Below are positions 10,088-19,744 of a stretch of 29,835 nt of DNA, piece after piece. Source of the stretch: Eimeria necatrix (lineage: Eukaryota > Apicomplexa > Conoidasida > Eucoccidiorida > Eimeriidae); the NCBI RefSeq assembly GCF_000499385.1, contig NW_013655369.1, positions 2,501 through 32,335 on the forward strand. Direction: 5' to 3'. The notes below the pieces were generated by a model. It was not told the origin of the DNA. It saw only the letters and a list, made by a program, of their open reading frames with translations, and made no database searches. Position 1 is the stretch's first letter. The number at the start of each line of letters is the position of its first letter. A program made the position numbers and the translations under genes.

Positions 10088-10203
10088 CGACGACGCCTGG
10101 GGGAGGGGGAGGGCTGGCGGGTGGGGAGCAAGGGCAGCGCTGCTGCTGCTGCTGCTGCTGCTGCAGCAGGTGCAAGTCGCTGCGAACTGCTGCTGCTGAA
10201 GCT

Positions 10204-10243
<40 letters not shown>

Positions 10244-10971
10244 GTTCAAGGCGATTTGGACTTGTCGGAAATTCGCCGGAAACTCCGAAAGCTGCGGAGG
10301 CCGGGGGCTCCGTCTGGCTTCCGTAAAGAGCCAGGAGGAAAAAGCTGCAATTCAATAAATATTTTCAAGTTCCCATTCCCGCTGCTGCAGCAGCTGCAGC
10401 AGCAGCTGCTGCTGCAGCAGCAGCAGCTGCTGCTGCTGCTGCTGCTGCATTTCGTTGAAGGAGAGGACTGCCGCAGAGCGCCTGCGGCCAGTGTGGCGCC
10501 TCTCTGCGTTTTGCAAAGATCCGTTTTTAGTTCTTTTGAACCGAACTTTGAATTTTAGAGCAGTGCTCAGCTGAACTTCTTTTAAACTTGAAATTAATTT
10601 GCAAAAAAGATTTAAATTCTTTTCTTTCTCATTTACTGCCGCTGGACTTCTCCGGGGCAAAGTGGCCGCCGCGGAAGCTGCGTCTCGCTGGCCACTTGGC
10701 CTCAAGTTGCTTCCAGATCTCCGCGCTGCAGCGACGAAAAGCCACTAAAAGAGGAAATCTGCAAATAGAAAACAAAAGAGAGCCGCTGCTGTTCATTTAA
10801 AACTCAAAAAGAGAAATCTGAACTCGAGATCAGTCCAGTGGTGTGCACTGCGTGGCGGGAGCTGTCGATACACCCCAGCGCCCGTGCGCGCCCGCGGCCG
10901 AAACTGCCTTCGAAAACGAAACTTCTCTTCGTCACTTTTGAAATGAATTACAAATTGTGTTTAAAGTTGAA
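10088..10971. other. Region without a supported gene after the gap
   Basis: CTG/CAG tracts at about 10139-10165, 10203-10242 and 10380-10449 lie in a plus frame that is open to 10558. It includes a non-repetitive piece (GDLDLSEIRRKLRKLR, about 10251-10298) that could be an exon of a gene broken by the gap. A degenerate palindromic element (TGTCGATACA) is at about 10863. Nothing can be assigned firmly. Confidence 0.4.
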
Positions 10972-12333
10972 ATGCTGAAGTTGAAATTGAAATGCATTTG
11001 TGTTCTTCTTTTGGGGGCGGCGGGGGCGGCTGCGCAGCAGCAGCCCGCTGCCGCCGCTGCTGCTGCCGAAAGCGCCGCGGAATCCCCCGATATTCCCAAC
11101 GTGGACCTCCGAATTGTCCCGCAAAAAAGGTATTTCATTTATTTCATTTTGCAAATTCAAATTTAAATTCAAATTCAAAAAAAATTCAAAAAGAAATTCA
11201 AAAAGAAATTCAAATTCAACTTCGCAGCTGGCAGGGCTCTCGCGCGGCGCTTGCGGAGCTGCGGCGGAAGTTCGCGCAGTTCATTCGCGACGGTGCTGCG
11301 CGTTTTAAATTAAATAATTCAAATTTGAATTCAAATTCATTTAATTTAATTTAATTTAATTTAATTTAATTTAATTTAATTTAATTAATTAATTTAATTT
11401 ATTTTATTTAATTAATTTAATTTATTTCATTTATTTCATTTCGTTTTGCTTCACTTGCATGCGCAGAGATCAGCCGCAGCGCCCGCGCGTGGACGCAGCA
11501 GCAAAACGCAGAAAGAAGACAGGGCCAAAGTGCGCAGCAAAAGTGGAGTTGAATTAAAGAATTTAATTAAATGAATTTAATTTAATTAATTTAATTTAAT
11601 TAATTTAATTGATTAATTTAATTTAATTAATTCAATTTAATTGAATTAATTGAATTTAATTAATTAAATTCAATTCATTTAATTCAATTATTTTATTTAA
11701 TTATTTTCTTTATTTCAAATCCGAACTTCTAATTGCTGCAGCAGCAGAACGCCTCGGAGTCTTCAGCTCATTTGTGAGTCGGCAGCAGCAGAAAAGAATT
11801 TAATTTAAATTCGAACTTTTATTTATTTTTATTTCATTTATTTATATTTATATTTATTTATATTTATATTTATATTTATATTTATATTTATATTTATATT
11901 TATATTTATATTTATATTTATATTTGTATTTGTATTTATATTTTTATTTGTATTTTTATTTATATTTGTATTTATATTTTTGTATCTTTTTATTTTTATT
12001 TTTACATTTTCATTTTTATTTTTATTTTTATTTTTATTTTTATATTTCCATTTTCAGAGCAGCCCCAGCCCTTCGCCTCCCGCCCGCTTCCAGAGCGTTC
12101 TTAATTATGCCCCCAGTTCGTTTTCCAAACCCTAAACCCTAAACCCTAAACCCTAAACCCTAAACCCTAAACCCTAAACCCTAAATCCTAAACCCTAAAC
12201 CCTAAACCCTAAACCCTAAACCCTAAACCCAAAGGCGCAGCAGCGGTCCTGGGCGAGCAGCTGCAGCCCGAAGACTCTCCTCCAGTCGAGGCTCTTCAAG
12301 ACCTTTTGAAAGCCAACCAGGTTTGACAGATTC

Positions 12334-12415
<82 letters not shown>

Positions 12416-12786
12416 AACGCCCAAACCCTAAGCCCGAGACCGTAAATGTCACAGCACAGCTGCAGTTGCAGCTTCTAAACCCTAAACCCTAAACCCTAAA
12501 CCCTAAACCCGAAATGATTAGGCGGGAGCTTTTCTGGACGCGACTCAAGGGGCAACTCCTGGCCAGTATTTGGAGGCTTTGGCGGAAGCCGTTTCAGGCG
12601 TGGTGGGTTAGGGTTTAGGGTTTAGGGTTTAGGGTTAAGGGTTTAGCGTTTAGGGTTTAGGGTTTAGGGTTCAGGGTTTAGGGTTTGGGGAGTCGAATTG
12701 AAGCTGAATTTGATTCTCTTTCATGAACTGCAGCAAAAAGGAACAAACGGAGCCGCAGAAGACCCTCAAGCAGCAGCAGCAGCAGC

Positions 12787-12817
<31 letters not shown>

Positions 12818-12922
12818 ATAGTTCTGGAAGCAAACGAAGCAGCAGCAAAAGAGGAAAACCCTCTTTTTTCAAAACCCGAAAAAGCGCCGGACGGCCCAAT
12901 TTCTCTTTTTCCGAATTCTTGA
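10972..12922 (+). CDS. Hypothetical secreted or membrane-anchored Ala/Gln-rich protein, multi-exon (middle exons unresolved)
   Basis: Not recognised. The first exon, 10972-11129, encodes [20 protein letters not shown], a plausible signal peptide, and then a segment ending [13 protein letters not shown]. It joins in phase to 11228-11292 ([20 protein letters not shown]). A third exon from 11467 is likely. At the 3' end three exons chain in phase: about 12241-12320 ([17 protein letters not shown]), 12522-12602 ([20 protein letters not shown], donor GTGGGT) and 12734-12922 ([12 protein letters not shown], poly-Ala/Gln, then [14 protein letters not shown] and TGA). Exons between about 11560 and 12240 could not be joined without a stop, so the two halves may belong to separate genes. 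It converges with the enkurin gene. Confidence 0.45.
11330..12050. repeat. (TTTAA)n and (TATTT)n low-complexity blocks
   Basis: (AATTT)n at about 11335-11450 and 11550-11710, then (TATATT)n/(TATTTT)n at about 11820-12050, ending in TTTTCAG at about 12055, a good acceptor. They lie between candidate exons of the 10972 gene. Confidence 0.8.
12127..12230. repeat. Telomere-like CCCTAAA tract
   Basis: About 15 CCCTAAA units with one CCCTAAAT variant. The tract ends about 10 bp before the acceptor GCGCAG of the exon near 12241. Confidence 0.95.
12334..12415. repeat. (CTG)n tract in intron
   Basis: About 27 CTG units with one CTA interruption. The tract starts about 14 bp after the donor at 12321. 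Confidence 0.9.
12476..12510. repeat. Telomere-like CCCTAAA tract
   Basis: About five units, 11 bp before the acceptor of the 12522 exon. Confidence 0.9.
12604..12687. repeat. Telomere-like TTTAGGG tract at a 5' splice site
   Basis: The putative donor at 12603 reads GTGGGTTAGGGTTTAGGG, so the tract merges with the splice site. Variants GGGTTAAGG and TTTAGCG are present. The tracts at 12476 and 12604 face each other across one 81-bp exon. Confidence 0.9.
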
Positions 12923-13151
12923 AATTTTGCAAAATTAAAATTTTCAACTTTGAATTAAATGAAAGTTTTATTTTTAAATTATTTTTATTTATTTTAGTTT
13001 TATTTTTAAATTATTTTTATTTATTTTGTAAAAAGGCTTTTTTCTGTTTATAAATCCGAAGGAGAAAAGAATTCAATGAAAAGGCAGCAGCTGCTTCGCT
13101 GCTGCCTCTCTTTGCTGCTTCTAATTGCCACTCCACCTATCTTCCCCTAAT

Positions 13152-13182
13152 TCTGCTGCTGCTGCTGCTGGTGCTGCTGCTG

Positions 13183-13236
<54 letters not shown>
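13152..13236. repeat. (CTG)n tract containing the enkurin stop codon
   Basis: CTG repeats with one GTG and one CTA interruption. On the minus strand the CTA is the TAG stop of the enkurin gene. Beyond it the frame would run 10 more codons to another TAG. Confidence 0.9.
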
Positions 13237-13237
<1 letters not shown>

Positions 13238-15155
13238 GCCTCGTCTGGGGGGCAGACGACGCGGACGGGGGGGCTGTTGAGCTTGTCGATGAAGCCTTCG
13301 ATCTTGAGGAGCTGCTGTTCGCAAAAGTCTTTGCGTCTTTCTTGACCAATGGTGTCAATTTGAGATTTAAAAGTCAAGTTTTGGTATTCGTTGTTTATTT
13401 GCTGCCACTTGCTGCGCAGACTGGCGAGCAGCTGCTGCCGCTCGGGCTCTTCCATGAGCCGGGTCTGCAGCTTTCCGGCCTGCGCGCAGCGGATCCCGCA
13501 GGAATAAATGCGAAATAAACTCCAAAATGCATTTATTTGCATTTATTTGCATTTATTTCCATTTATTTCCTTTTATTTCCTCAAGTGGGCTTCGAACTGC
13601 CGTTTGTTTCGCTGCAAATCGCCGCGCGGTTCGCCGCGAGGTCACTGCGCGGCGGCCGCCGCTGGGGTGTACGTACACTGCGCGGCGGCCGTGTCTCGGC
13701 CCGCGTTCAACTCGCGACTTCGCTTGCAGGAAAGTTGGAAATAAATATCTCAAATTGCGGAATAAAGAAAGTAAATTAGTTAAAGAATGATATAAAAGAA
13801 AAAGAAGCCGCAAAATCGCGAAAAAAACGGGAAATCGGGAACTCACTTGGCTCTGGCGCCTCAGACTGCGCACGAAATCGTACTCTGCAGCAATTTGCGA
13901 CTTCACTTCTTGCAAATAAAACGGAACTTCTCCGTATTCTTTTTTTCGCAAAAAGTTTTTCTCCTTTTTGGCCGCCGGAGGCCGCGAAAGCAAATTTATA
14001 ATTGCGTTGTAGCGCACGAAGTTCATGCCGGACTTCACTCCGTGGATCTGCGAGAAACGCGCGAAAAAGGCGCGCGAAACGGGAAATAAACGCATTTAAA
14101 GCAATTAATTCAACTGTTTAATTCAATTTAAACAAGTAATTATTGCATTTAAATCAATTAATTCAATTTAATTCAATTTCAACAAGTAATTCAACAATTG
14201 AACTCATTCAGCAGGTAATAAATGCATTTAAATCAATGAATTCGACAAATGAATTAAACAAATAAACGAATTAAACAAATACATGAATCAAATAAATAAA
14301 TGAATCAAACAAACAAATGAATTAAGCAAATAAATGAATCAAATAAATAGATGAATTAAACAAATAAATGAATAAACAAAACGCGAGAACTCAACAACAA
14401 AAACATAAAACAAATAAAAGAGTAAACCAAACAAAAGAATAGACAAAAAGAATAAAACAAATAAAATAAAATAAAATAAAATAAAAATAAAATAAAATAA
14501 AATAAAATAAAATAAAATAAAATAAAATAAAATAAAATAAAATAAAATAAAATAAAATAAAACAAAAAGAAATAAAAAGCTTACTGGAGTGTCTTTGGGA
14601 ATTGGAGGTTTGAATTTTTGTTTTGGCTTTGAAGTCGAAAAAATCGAAAATTTAATTTTTTTAATTTCGTTTTCAATTTCTTCGGAATTCATTAAATTGT
14701 TTTCATTTTCGGATTCTTTTTTGTTTAATTCTTTTTTATTTAATTCTTTTTTATTTTCGGATTCTTTTTTGTTTAATTCTTTTTTATTTTCGGATTCTTT
14801 TTTATTTAATGATTCTTTTTTATTTTCGGATTCTTCTTTATTCAGTGATTCTTTTTCATTTAATTCTTTTTCATTTAATTCTTTTTCATTTAATTCTTTT
14901 TCATTTAATTCCTTTTCAATTAATTCCTTTTCATTTAATTCTTTTTGCATTAATTCCTTTTTAATTAATTCTTTTTTAATTAATTCTTTTTTAATTATTT
15001 CTTTTTTTATTTCCGCCAAACTTTTAATTCTTTTCGCCTTCGACTGTTTTTGCAAAATTTCTTTTTTCGAATTTTTTAAATTCAACGGAGGCCCCAAAGT
15101 GGCCGCAGCCTTTTTGTGCTGCGGGCACCAGGGGTCTCCTGCATGCAGCAGCAAA

Positions 15156-15242
<87 letters not shown>

Positions 15243-15326
15243 AATTAATTTAATTAGTTGGTCAGTTTATTTGGGCTTTTTTTGTTTCAGTGAAGTTGAA
15301 CGGGCGGAGGGGGACGGGGAATGCAT

Positions 15327-15393
<67 letters not shown>

Positions 15394-15943
15394 TTCAATT
15401 CGGAATTAAGACAGCTAAGGAGAATATAAATAAAAATAAATAAATCCGAAAAGATCCCAAGTGCTTCAGAAGCTGCTGATCTCTTTTAGAAAAATAAATA
15501 AAAATAAAAAACAAAAATAACGAAAAGACCATTCAATTGAGATTTCCTCCAAGAGACTCTCCACTTATCCCTCAAGAGCAGCAGCAGCAGCAGCAGCAGC
15601 CGCAACAGCAACAGCAGCAGCAGCACAGCAGCAGCAGCAGCAGAGCCACCACCAGCACAGCAGCAGTAGCAGCAGCACCAGCACAGCAGCAGTAGCAGCA
15701 GCACCAGCACAGCAGCAGCAGCAGCATCACCAGCACAGCAGCAGCAGCAGCAGCACAGCAGCAGCAGCAACAGCAGCAGCACAAGCAGAGCAGCAGCAGC
15801 ATCACGAGCACAGCAGCAGCAGCAGCAACAGCAGCAGCACCAGCACAGCAGCAGCAGCACGAGCACAGCAGCAGCAGCATCACCAGCACAGCAGCAGCAG
15901 CAGCAACAGCAGCAGCACGAGCACAGCAGCAGCAGCATCACCA

Positions 15944-15975
<32 letters not shown>

Positions 15976-16003
15976 CAAGCAGAGCAGCAGCAGCATCACC
16001 AGC

Positions 16004-16039
<36 letters not shown>

Positions 16040-16221
16040 AGACTCGACCCACCGGCGACGTTCTGAACGCCCGGGCTGGAGGTGCCTCGGAGTCCAAAAG
16101 TTGAACAAGAGGGAAAATAAAGTCCATGATTATTATTTTGGAAATTCTTTTTGAAAAGCTGTTTGGATTTGGGAGAGTTTTGCTGCAGCAGGAGGTTGCG
16201 GACGTTCTCTGTGGAAAACAT
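13183..16221 (-). CDS. ENKUR: Enkurin-domain protein
   Basis: Enkurins are axonemal microtubule-associated proteins; in coccidia the only flagellated stage is the microgamete. Four exons keep phase: 16221-16053 (MFSTENVRNLLLQQN, ending GVQNVAG, donor GTGGGT), 15138-14585, 14047-13847 and 13479-13183, giving 406 residues. Exon 2 is a low-complexity Lys/Glu/Ile/Leu/Asn stretch ending KFKPPIPKDTP, matching the proline-rich segment of the family. Exons 3 and 4 hold the enkurin domain: NFVRYNAIINLLSRPP, KNFLRKKEYGEVPFYLQEVK, then LLASLRSKWQQINNEYQNL and IDTIGQERRKDFCEQQLLKI (roughly residues 245-385). The protein ends in 17 Gln, and its TAG stop (13183-13185) is a one-base change inside the CAG tract. 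The first exon is the least certain. Confidence 0.82.
14460..14570. repeat. (AAAAT)n pentanucleotide repeat
   Basis: About 20 AAAAT units in the enkurin intron, ending about 14 bp from the donor at 14584. Confidence 0.9.
15155..15396. repeat. Opposed (AAAT)n and (TTTA)n tracts
   Basis: (AAAT)n at about 15155-15243 and its complement (TTTA)n at about 15324-15396 are separated by about 80 bp. Together they make a long potential hairpin in enkurin intron 1. Confidence 0.9.
15577..16036. repeat. Interrupted CAG array with higher-order structure
   Basis: About 460 bp of CAG units punctuated by CAC, ATCACC, CACGAG, CAAGCAGAG and AGTAG variants that recur in order, such as CAGCAGCACCAGCACAGCAG. 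Blocks of roughly 20-40 bp have been amplified. It lies in enkurin intron 1, starting about 17 bp after the exon 1 donor on the sense strand. Confidence 0.9.
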
Positions 16222-17181
16222 TCTGCTGCAGAAAGCTGCGGAAAGCTGCTGCGCCGCCGCATGCAGAAAACCCGAAAAAAACCGCAGTCGCTCCGATCTC
16301 GCGGCTCAAAAGGTTTATTTTTCCGAGTTTTATTTTTGCAAACCGAAATTTGCAAACAGAAGTCCAAACAATTACTCCATTGGGGGCTGGCTTCCCTCCG
16401 GCGGCGGCCGCAGCCTCCCGGTGCGCGACCGCCGCCGCCTCGCACGCTCCACGGACTCCGACCGCGCAAAAAGACTTAAATATTCAATTAATTGTATTTA
16501 AAATCCTTTCCTGTTTTATTTCGCTTTTTTCCGCCAGAAAAAACGCCCGAAATTCGCTCGGATTCCGCTCGCCCGCGGGGCTATTGGGGTGTCTGTACAC
16601 CCCGTATCTCGATTGCGGCGAATCGACCGCGGCCGAACCGCTCGGCACTTTTGCAAATCTTCTTTTATGTGGGGCCTCAAAAGCCAATTTCTCCTTCAAA
16701 TTGAATTTGTTTCGACTATTTAAATGACATTTTCTCTTTTTGCAGTTAATTGCGCCATCTGCTGCCGCAGCTTCGCCGAAGTGGATCTACCACGAACCTG
16801 CTCGAGGCCGAGCCGCCTGGCCGTTGCGCAAAACTGCTGCGGGAAACCCCAGCGTCTGGATCTGAATTTTCAGAATTAGTCTTATAATTAAATAAACTTC
16901 ATTTTTAAAATTAAATAAACTCCATTTAAGGGTTTTTGAATCCGAAAAAAATTTGTTTTGGGGACTTTTCAGCGCCGAGTGAGAGCTGTGTCTGCCGCGG
17001 CTGCCATGGAGCTCCTTGTTTGCAAGAGAAGCTGGAAAAAGGAGAAACTGAATTAAATTAAAACGAAATAAAAGTGAAAATTTAATTATATATTTTTTGT
17101 TTCCATTTCCAGCTTTCTCTTCTTCAATTTCAAGATGCCACTTCCCCTCTCATCCACCAGAAAGCGGCACCGCCTCTCACT

Positions 17182-17223
<42 letters not shown>

Positions 17224-17412
17224 CCACTCCTTCTGCTTCTCTCTCTAGCAGCACTAAGAAGCAAAAGGAAATAAAATCTTCCTTTCGAGTTTTGCAATTT
17301 CTTCCAAGACAATTTTAATTCGAAGATTTTCCTTTTCCAAATAAAAGATTTTCCACTTCAGTTTAATTCGCAGCGCAGCTGCTGAAGCAGACAAACCCTA
17401 CAACTCCAGCCT

Positions 17413-17460
17413 CTAAACCCTAAACCCTAAACCCTAAACCCTAAACCCTAAACCCTAACC
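17413..17460. repeat. Telomere-like CCCTAAA tract
   Basis: About seven CCCTAAA units in the enkurin-LYR spacer. Confidence 0.95.
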
Positions 17461-17632
17461 CAATAACTCGAGAGAAAGAGGCCTTTCTCCCGAGTTATTG
17501 TCTTTTTTGTTTTAAAAATTAAAAATTAAAATTAAAAATTATTTTGAACAGCTTTTGTTTAGCGGGCTTGCAGCGGCGGCTGCGCAGGTGTACGTACACC
17601 CCAGCGGCCACACTGCCAGAACCCGCACAGCT

Positions 17633-17727
17633 GCAGCAGCAGCAGCAGCTGCAGCAGCAGCAGCAGCTGCAGCTGCAGCAGCAGCTGCAGCAGCAGCAGC
17701 AGCAGCAGCAGCTGCTGCTGCTGCTGT
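17633..17727. repeat. CAG/CTG palindromic tract
   Basis: Runs of CAGCAG alternate with CAGCTGCAG and end in (CTG)n, so the tract is largely self-complementary. It starts 33 bp after the palindromic element at 17587. Confidence 0.85.
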
Positions 17728-17967
17728 TTGTTTTCTTCTTTGGACAAATGAAGAAGTTCTTTTGAATAAAGAAGCAAAGAAGAATTTCTGAAGAGGAATT
17801 AAAGACAAAGAAAAGAGTTCTCGCCAGCCACGAGGTGTACAGACACTGGAAGAGCCCCGGAGTCTCAAAAAACAAATAAAGAAATAAATAAAAAAGAATA
17901 ATAAATAATAAAAAATAAAATTACAATAATGAAATAAAGCAGCAGAAGCTCGAGTTTGCTGCTGCTG

Positions 17968-18030
17968 CTAGAACTTGGCCTCCGTGGGCTCCTTGAGCCA
18001 CGGCAGCTGCCGCTGCTGCTCCTGCTGCTG

Positions 18031-18085
<55 letters not shown>

Positions 18086-18251
18086 AGCAGCTGCTGCAGC
18101 TGCTGCGGGTCGACTTCGTTCAAGAAAATGACATTTCCTTTCTTCAAGTGCTCGTCAGTCACCACCGCTTTGTAGCCGCCCGTCTTTTCGTTCAGCTGCG
18201 CCTGCACTATGTGGTACCTGAACACAACGCTGCAGCAGCAAACTTGCTGCT

Positions 18252-18282
<31 letters not shown>

Positions 18283-18684
18283 CACTGCAGCAGCAGCAGC
18301 AACGGCAGCAGCAGCAGCAGTACTACAGCAGCAGCAGCAGCAGCACTACAGCAGCAGCACTACAGCAGCAGCAGCACTGCAGCAGCAGCAGCACTACAGC
18401 AGCAGCAGCACTGCAGCAGCAGCAGCACTGCAGCAGCAGCAGCACTACAGCAGCCGCACTGCAGCAGCAGCAGCAGCAGCGGACTTGACGAAGTCGACGG
18501 CCATCTGTAGCTCCTGCTGCAGCTGCTGCTGCGGCAGCTGGAGTTGGTTGCTGCGCAGCAAAGCGCGCATTTGGCAGCAAAGGATTTGCTGCGCCTCGAA
18601 GTCGCCTTTGAAGGTTTTCTCGCAGGCCCGCAGGAACTGGCGGTACAGCGGCGCCAGCGCCTTGCTCGGCAGCTGCCCGCTCAT
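17968..18684 (-). CDS. LYRM7: LYR-motif protein, LYRM7/MZM1-like complex III assembly factor
   Basis: LYRM7/MZM1 proteins are small mitochondrial matrix factors that chaperone the Rieske iron-sulfur protein into complex III. Two exons, 18684-18485 and 18217-17968, join in phase (66 codons plus 2 nt, then 1 nt plus 83 codons including TAG), giving 149 residues. The N-terminus (MSGQLPSKALAPLYRQFLRA) carries the LYR motif at about residues 13-15, followed by TFKGDFEAQQILCCQMRALL, typical of the three-helix fold. Exon 2 (YHIVQAQLNEKTGGYKAVV, then DEHLKKGNVIFLNEVDP) matches the C-terminal part seen in LYRM7-type proteins. A poly-Gln tail ends RQLPWLKEPTEAKF. The donor is GTCCGC, unusual but shared with other introns here. 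The ATG lies at the end of a CAG tract; a longer upstream frame of poly-Leu and poly-Cys is unlikely to be used. Confidence 0.72.
18013..18094. repeat. (CTG)n coding tract (poly-Gln)
   Basis: Encodes about 26 mostly Gln residues on the minus strand near the C-terminus of the LYR protein. Confidence 0.9.
18228..18478. repeat. CAG array with ACTACAG/ACTGCAG punctuation
   Basis: Fills almost the whole LYR-gene intron (18218-18484). Blocks of four or five CAG are separated by CACTACAG or CACTGCAG at roughly 15-21 bp spacing, a higher-order repeat like that at 15577-16036. Confidence 0.9.
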
Positions 18685-18743
<59 letters not shown>

Positions 18744-18846
18744 GCAGCAGCAGCAGCAGCGGCAGCAGCGGAAGCAGCGGGGCCGGTTTGGAGGGAGGGG
18801 AGGGAAGGGGGGAAGACGGGCTGCGGGAGGAGCGGCTGATGCTTCT

Positions 18847-18885
<39 letters not shown>

Positions 18886-19424
18886 GCTGCAGCGGCTGGG
18901 GGAGGCCAGGGGGCTCTCGGGGGCGATGAAGGCGGGCTTTGAAAAGCAGAAAGAAAAGAAATGAAAGAGAAAAAAGAATTTGTTGAAGAGGAAAGTGCTC
19001 AGCTGTCTAGACATGCAACTCGCTGCTGCTGCTGCTCGCGCTGCGCTCAACGGGGCTTTGGTTTGCTGCTGCTGCTGTCTTCGGCGGCTGGCTTTTTGAA
19101 GCTGAGTTGAATTTAAATGTATTTTTGAATTAAATTAAAGTGCAGATCAAAAAGAAAGAAGAAGGGAGGGCTCTTTCGATGCTCGCAGAGTGGCGGGCTT
19201 CGGGTGTATGTACACTGCAGCGCCGCCAACAACGCTTCCGGCGTTCACCTCCACTTTGGGCCTTCAGATCCGTTTTTTTTCGCAATTCTTTCAGCACTTC
19301 ATTTCCAATTCATTTTAACTTCCATTTCGGTCCTTTTGAAGCCTCCAAAGTCCCTTTTTCCCGCCAGATCGCCGCCGCAAACTCGCCACAGGGGCCCCCC
19401 CCCCCCAAGTTCCAGAAGGCCAAA
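18685..19424. other. Divergent intergenic region between LYR and TyrRS genes
   Basis: Probably contains both promoters, though I identify no core element. It holds (CAG)n at 18686-18741 directly at the LYR start and a second CAG tract at about 18845-18883. Palindromic elements lie at 19002 (TGTCTAGACA core) and 19203, and a 12-C run at about 19395-19406 is 19 bp before the TyrRS ATG. Open frames here are repeat-driven. Confidence 0.5.
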
Positions 19425-19690
19425 ATGGCTTCTCCTTTCACCGGCGGCCTCGCCTTTTGGGATTCGCACATTCAACAAAATGAAGACTCCGACGGAAGTT
19501 CAACTGTGGGTGTTCTTTCTTTCAATTATCTAAACCCTAAACCCTAAACCCTAAACCCTAAACCCTAAACCCTTGCCGGGCCTCTGGAAGCAGCACCCCC
19601 TAGGGTTTAGGGTTTGGGGGCTAACCGCCAGCCCATCTTCTCCCGCACTTCACTCAGCGAAGCAAAAACACCTTCACACCTCGCATACAC

Positions 19691-19744
<54 letters not shown>

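Larger units (their letters stand above)
16222..17967. other. Intergenic region between enkurin and LYR genes
   Basis: No gene called. A minus-strand piece at about 16867-16803 has exon-like borders (TTCAG acceptor, GTTCGT donor) and a non-repetitive frame (IQTLGFPAAVLRNGQAARP). A plus-strand open piece around 17110-17315 contains a Ser/Ala/Gln CAG tract. Palindromic elements lie at 16588, 17587 and 17834, CAG tracts at about 17181-17221 and 17635-17727, and a 20-bp-arm inverted repeat about TAACTCGAGAGAAAGAGG at 17464-17502 next to a telomere-like tract. Confidence 0.5.

Noticed and set aside
9272..10558. Single protein reading across the N block
   Set aside because: The gap length is a placeholder, so the frame across it is meaningless.
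10845..10856. GTGGTGTGCACTGC as a palindromic element
   Set aside because: It lacks the TGT..ACA spacing with a 4-base centre. The degenerate element about 10 bp further on (10861) fits better.
18685..19050. Longer LYR protein starting at 19050 with poly-Cys and poly-Leu N-terminus
   Set aside because: The family has a short N-terminus before the LYR motif, and the extension is a repeat translation. ATG 18684 fits better.
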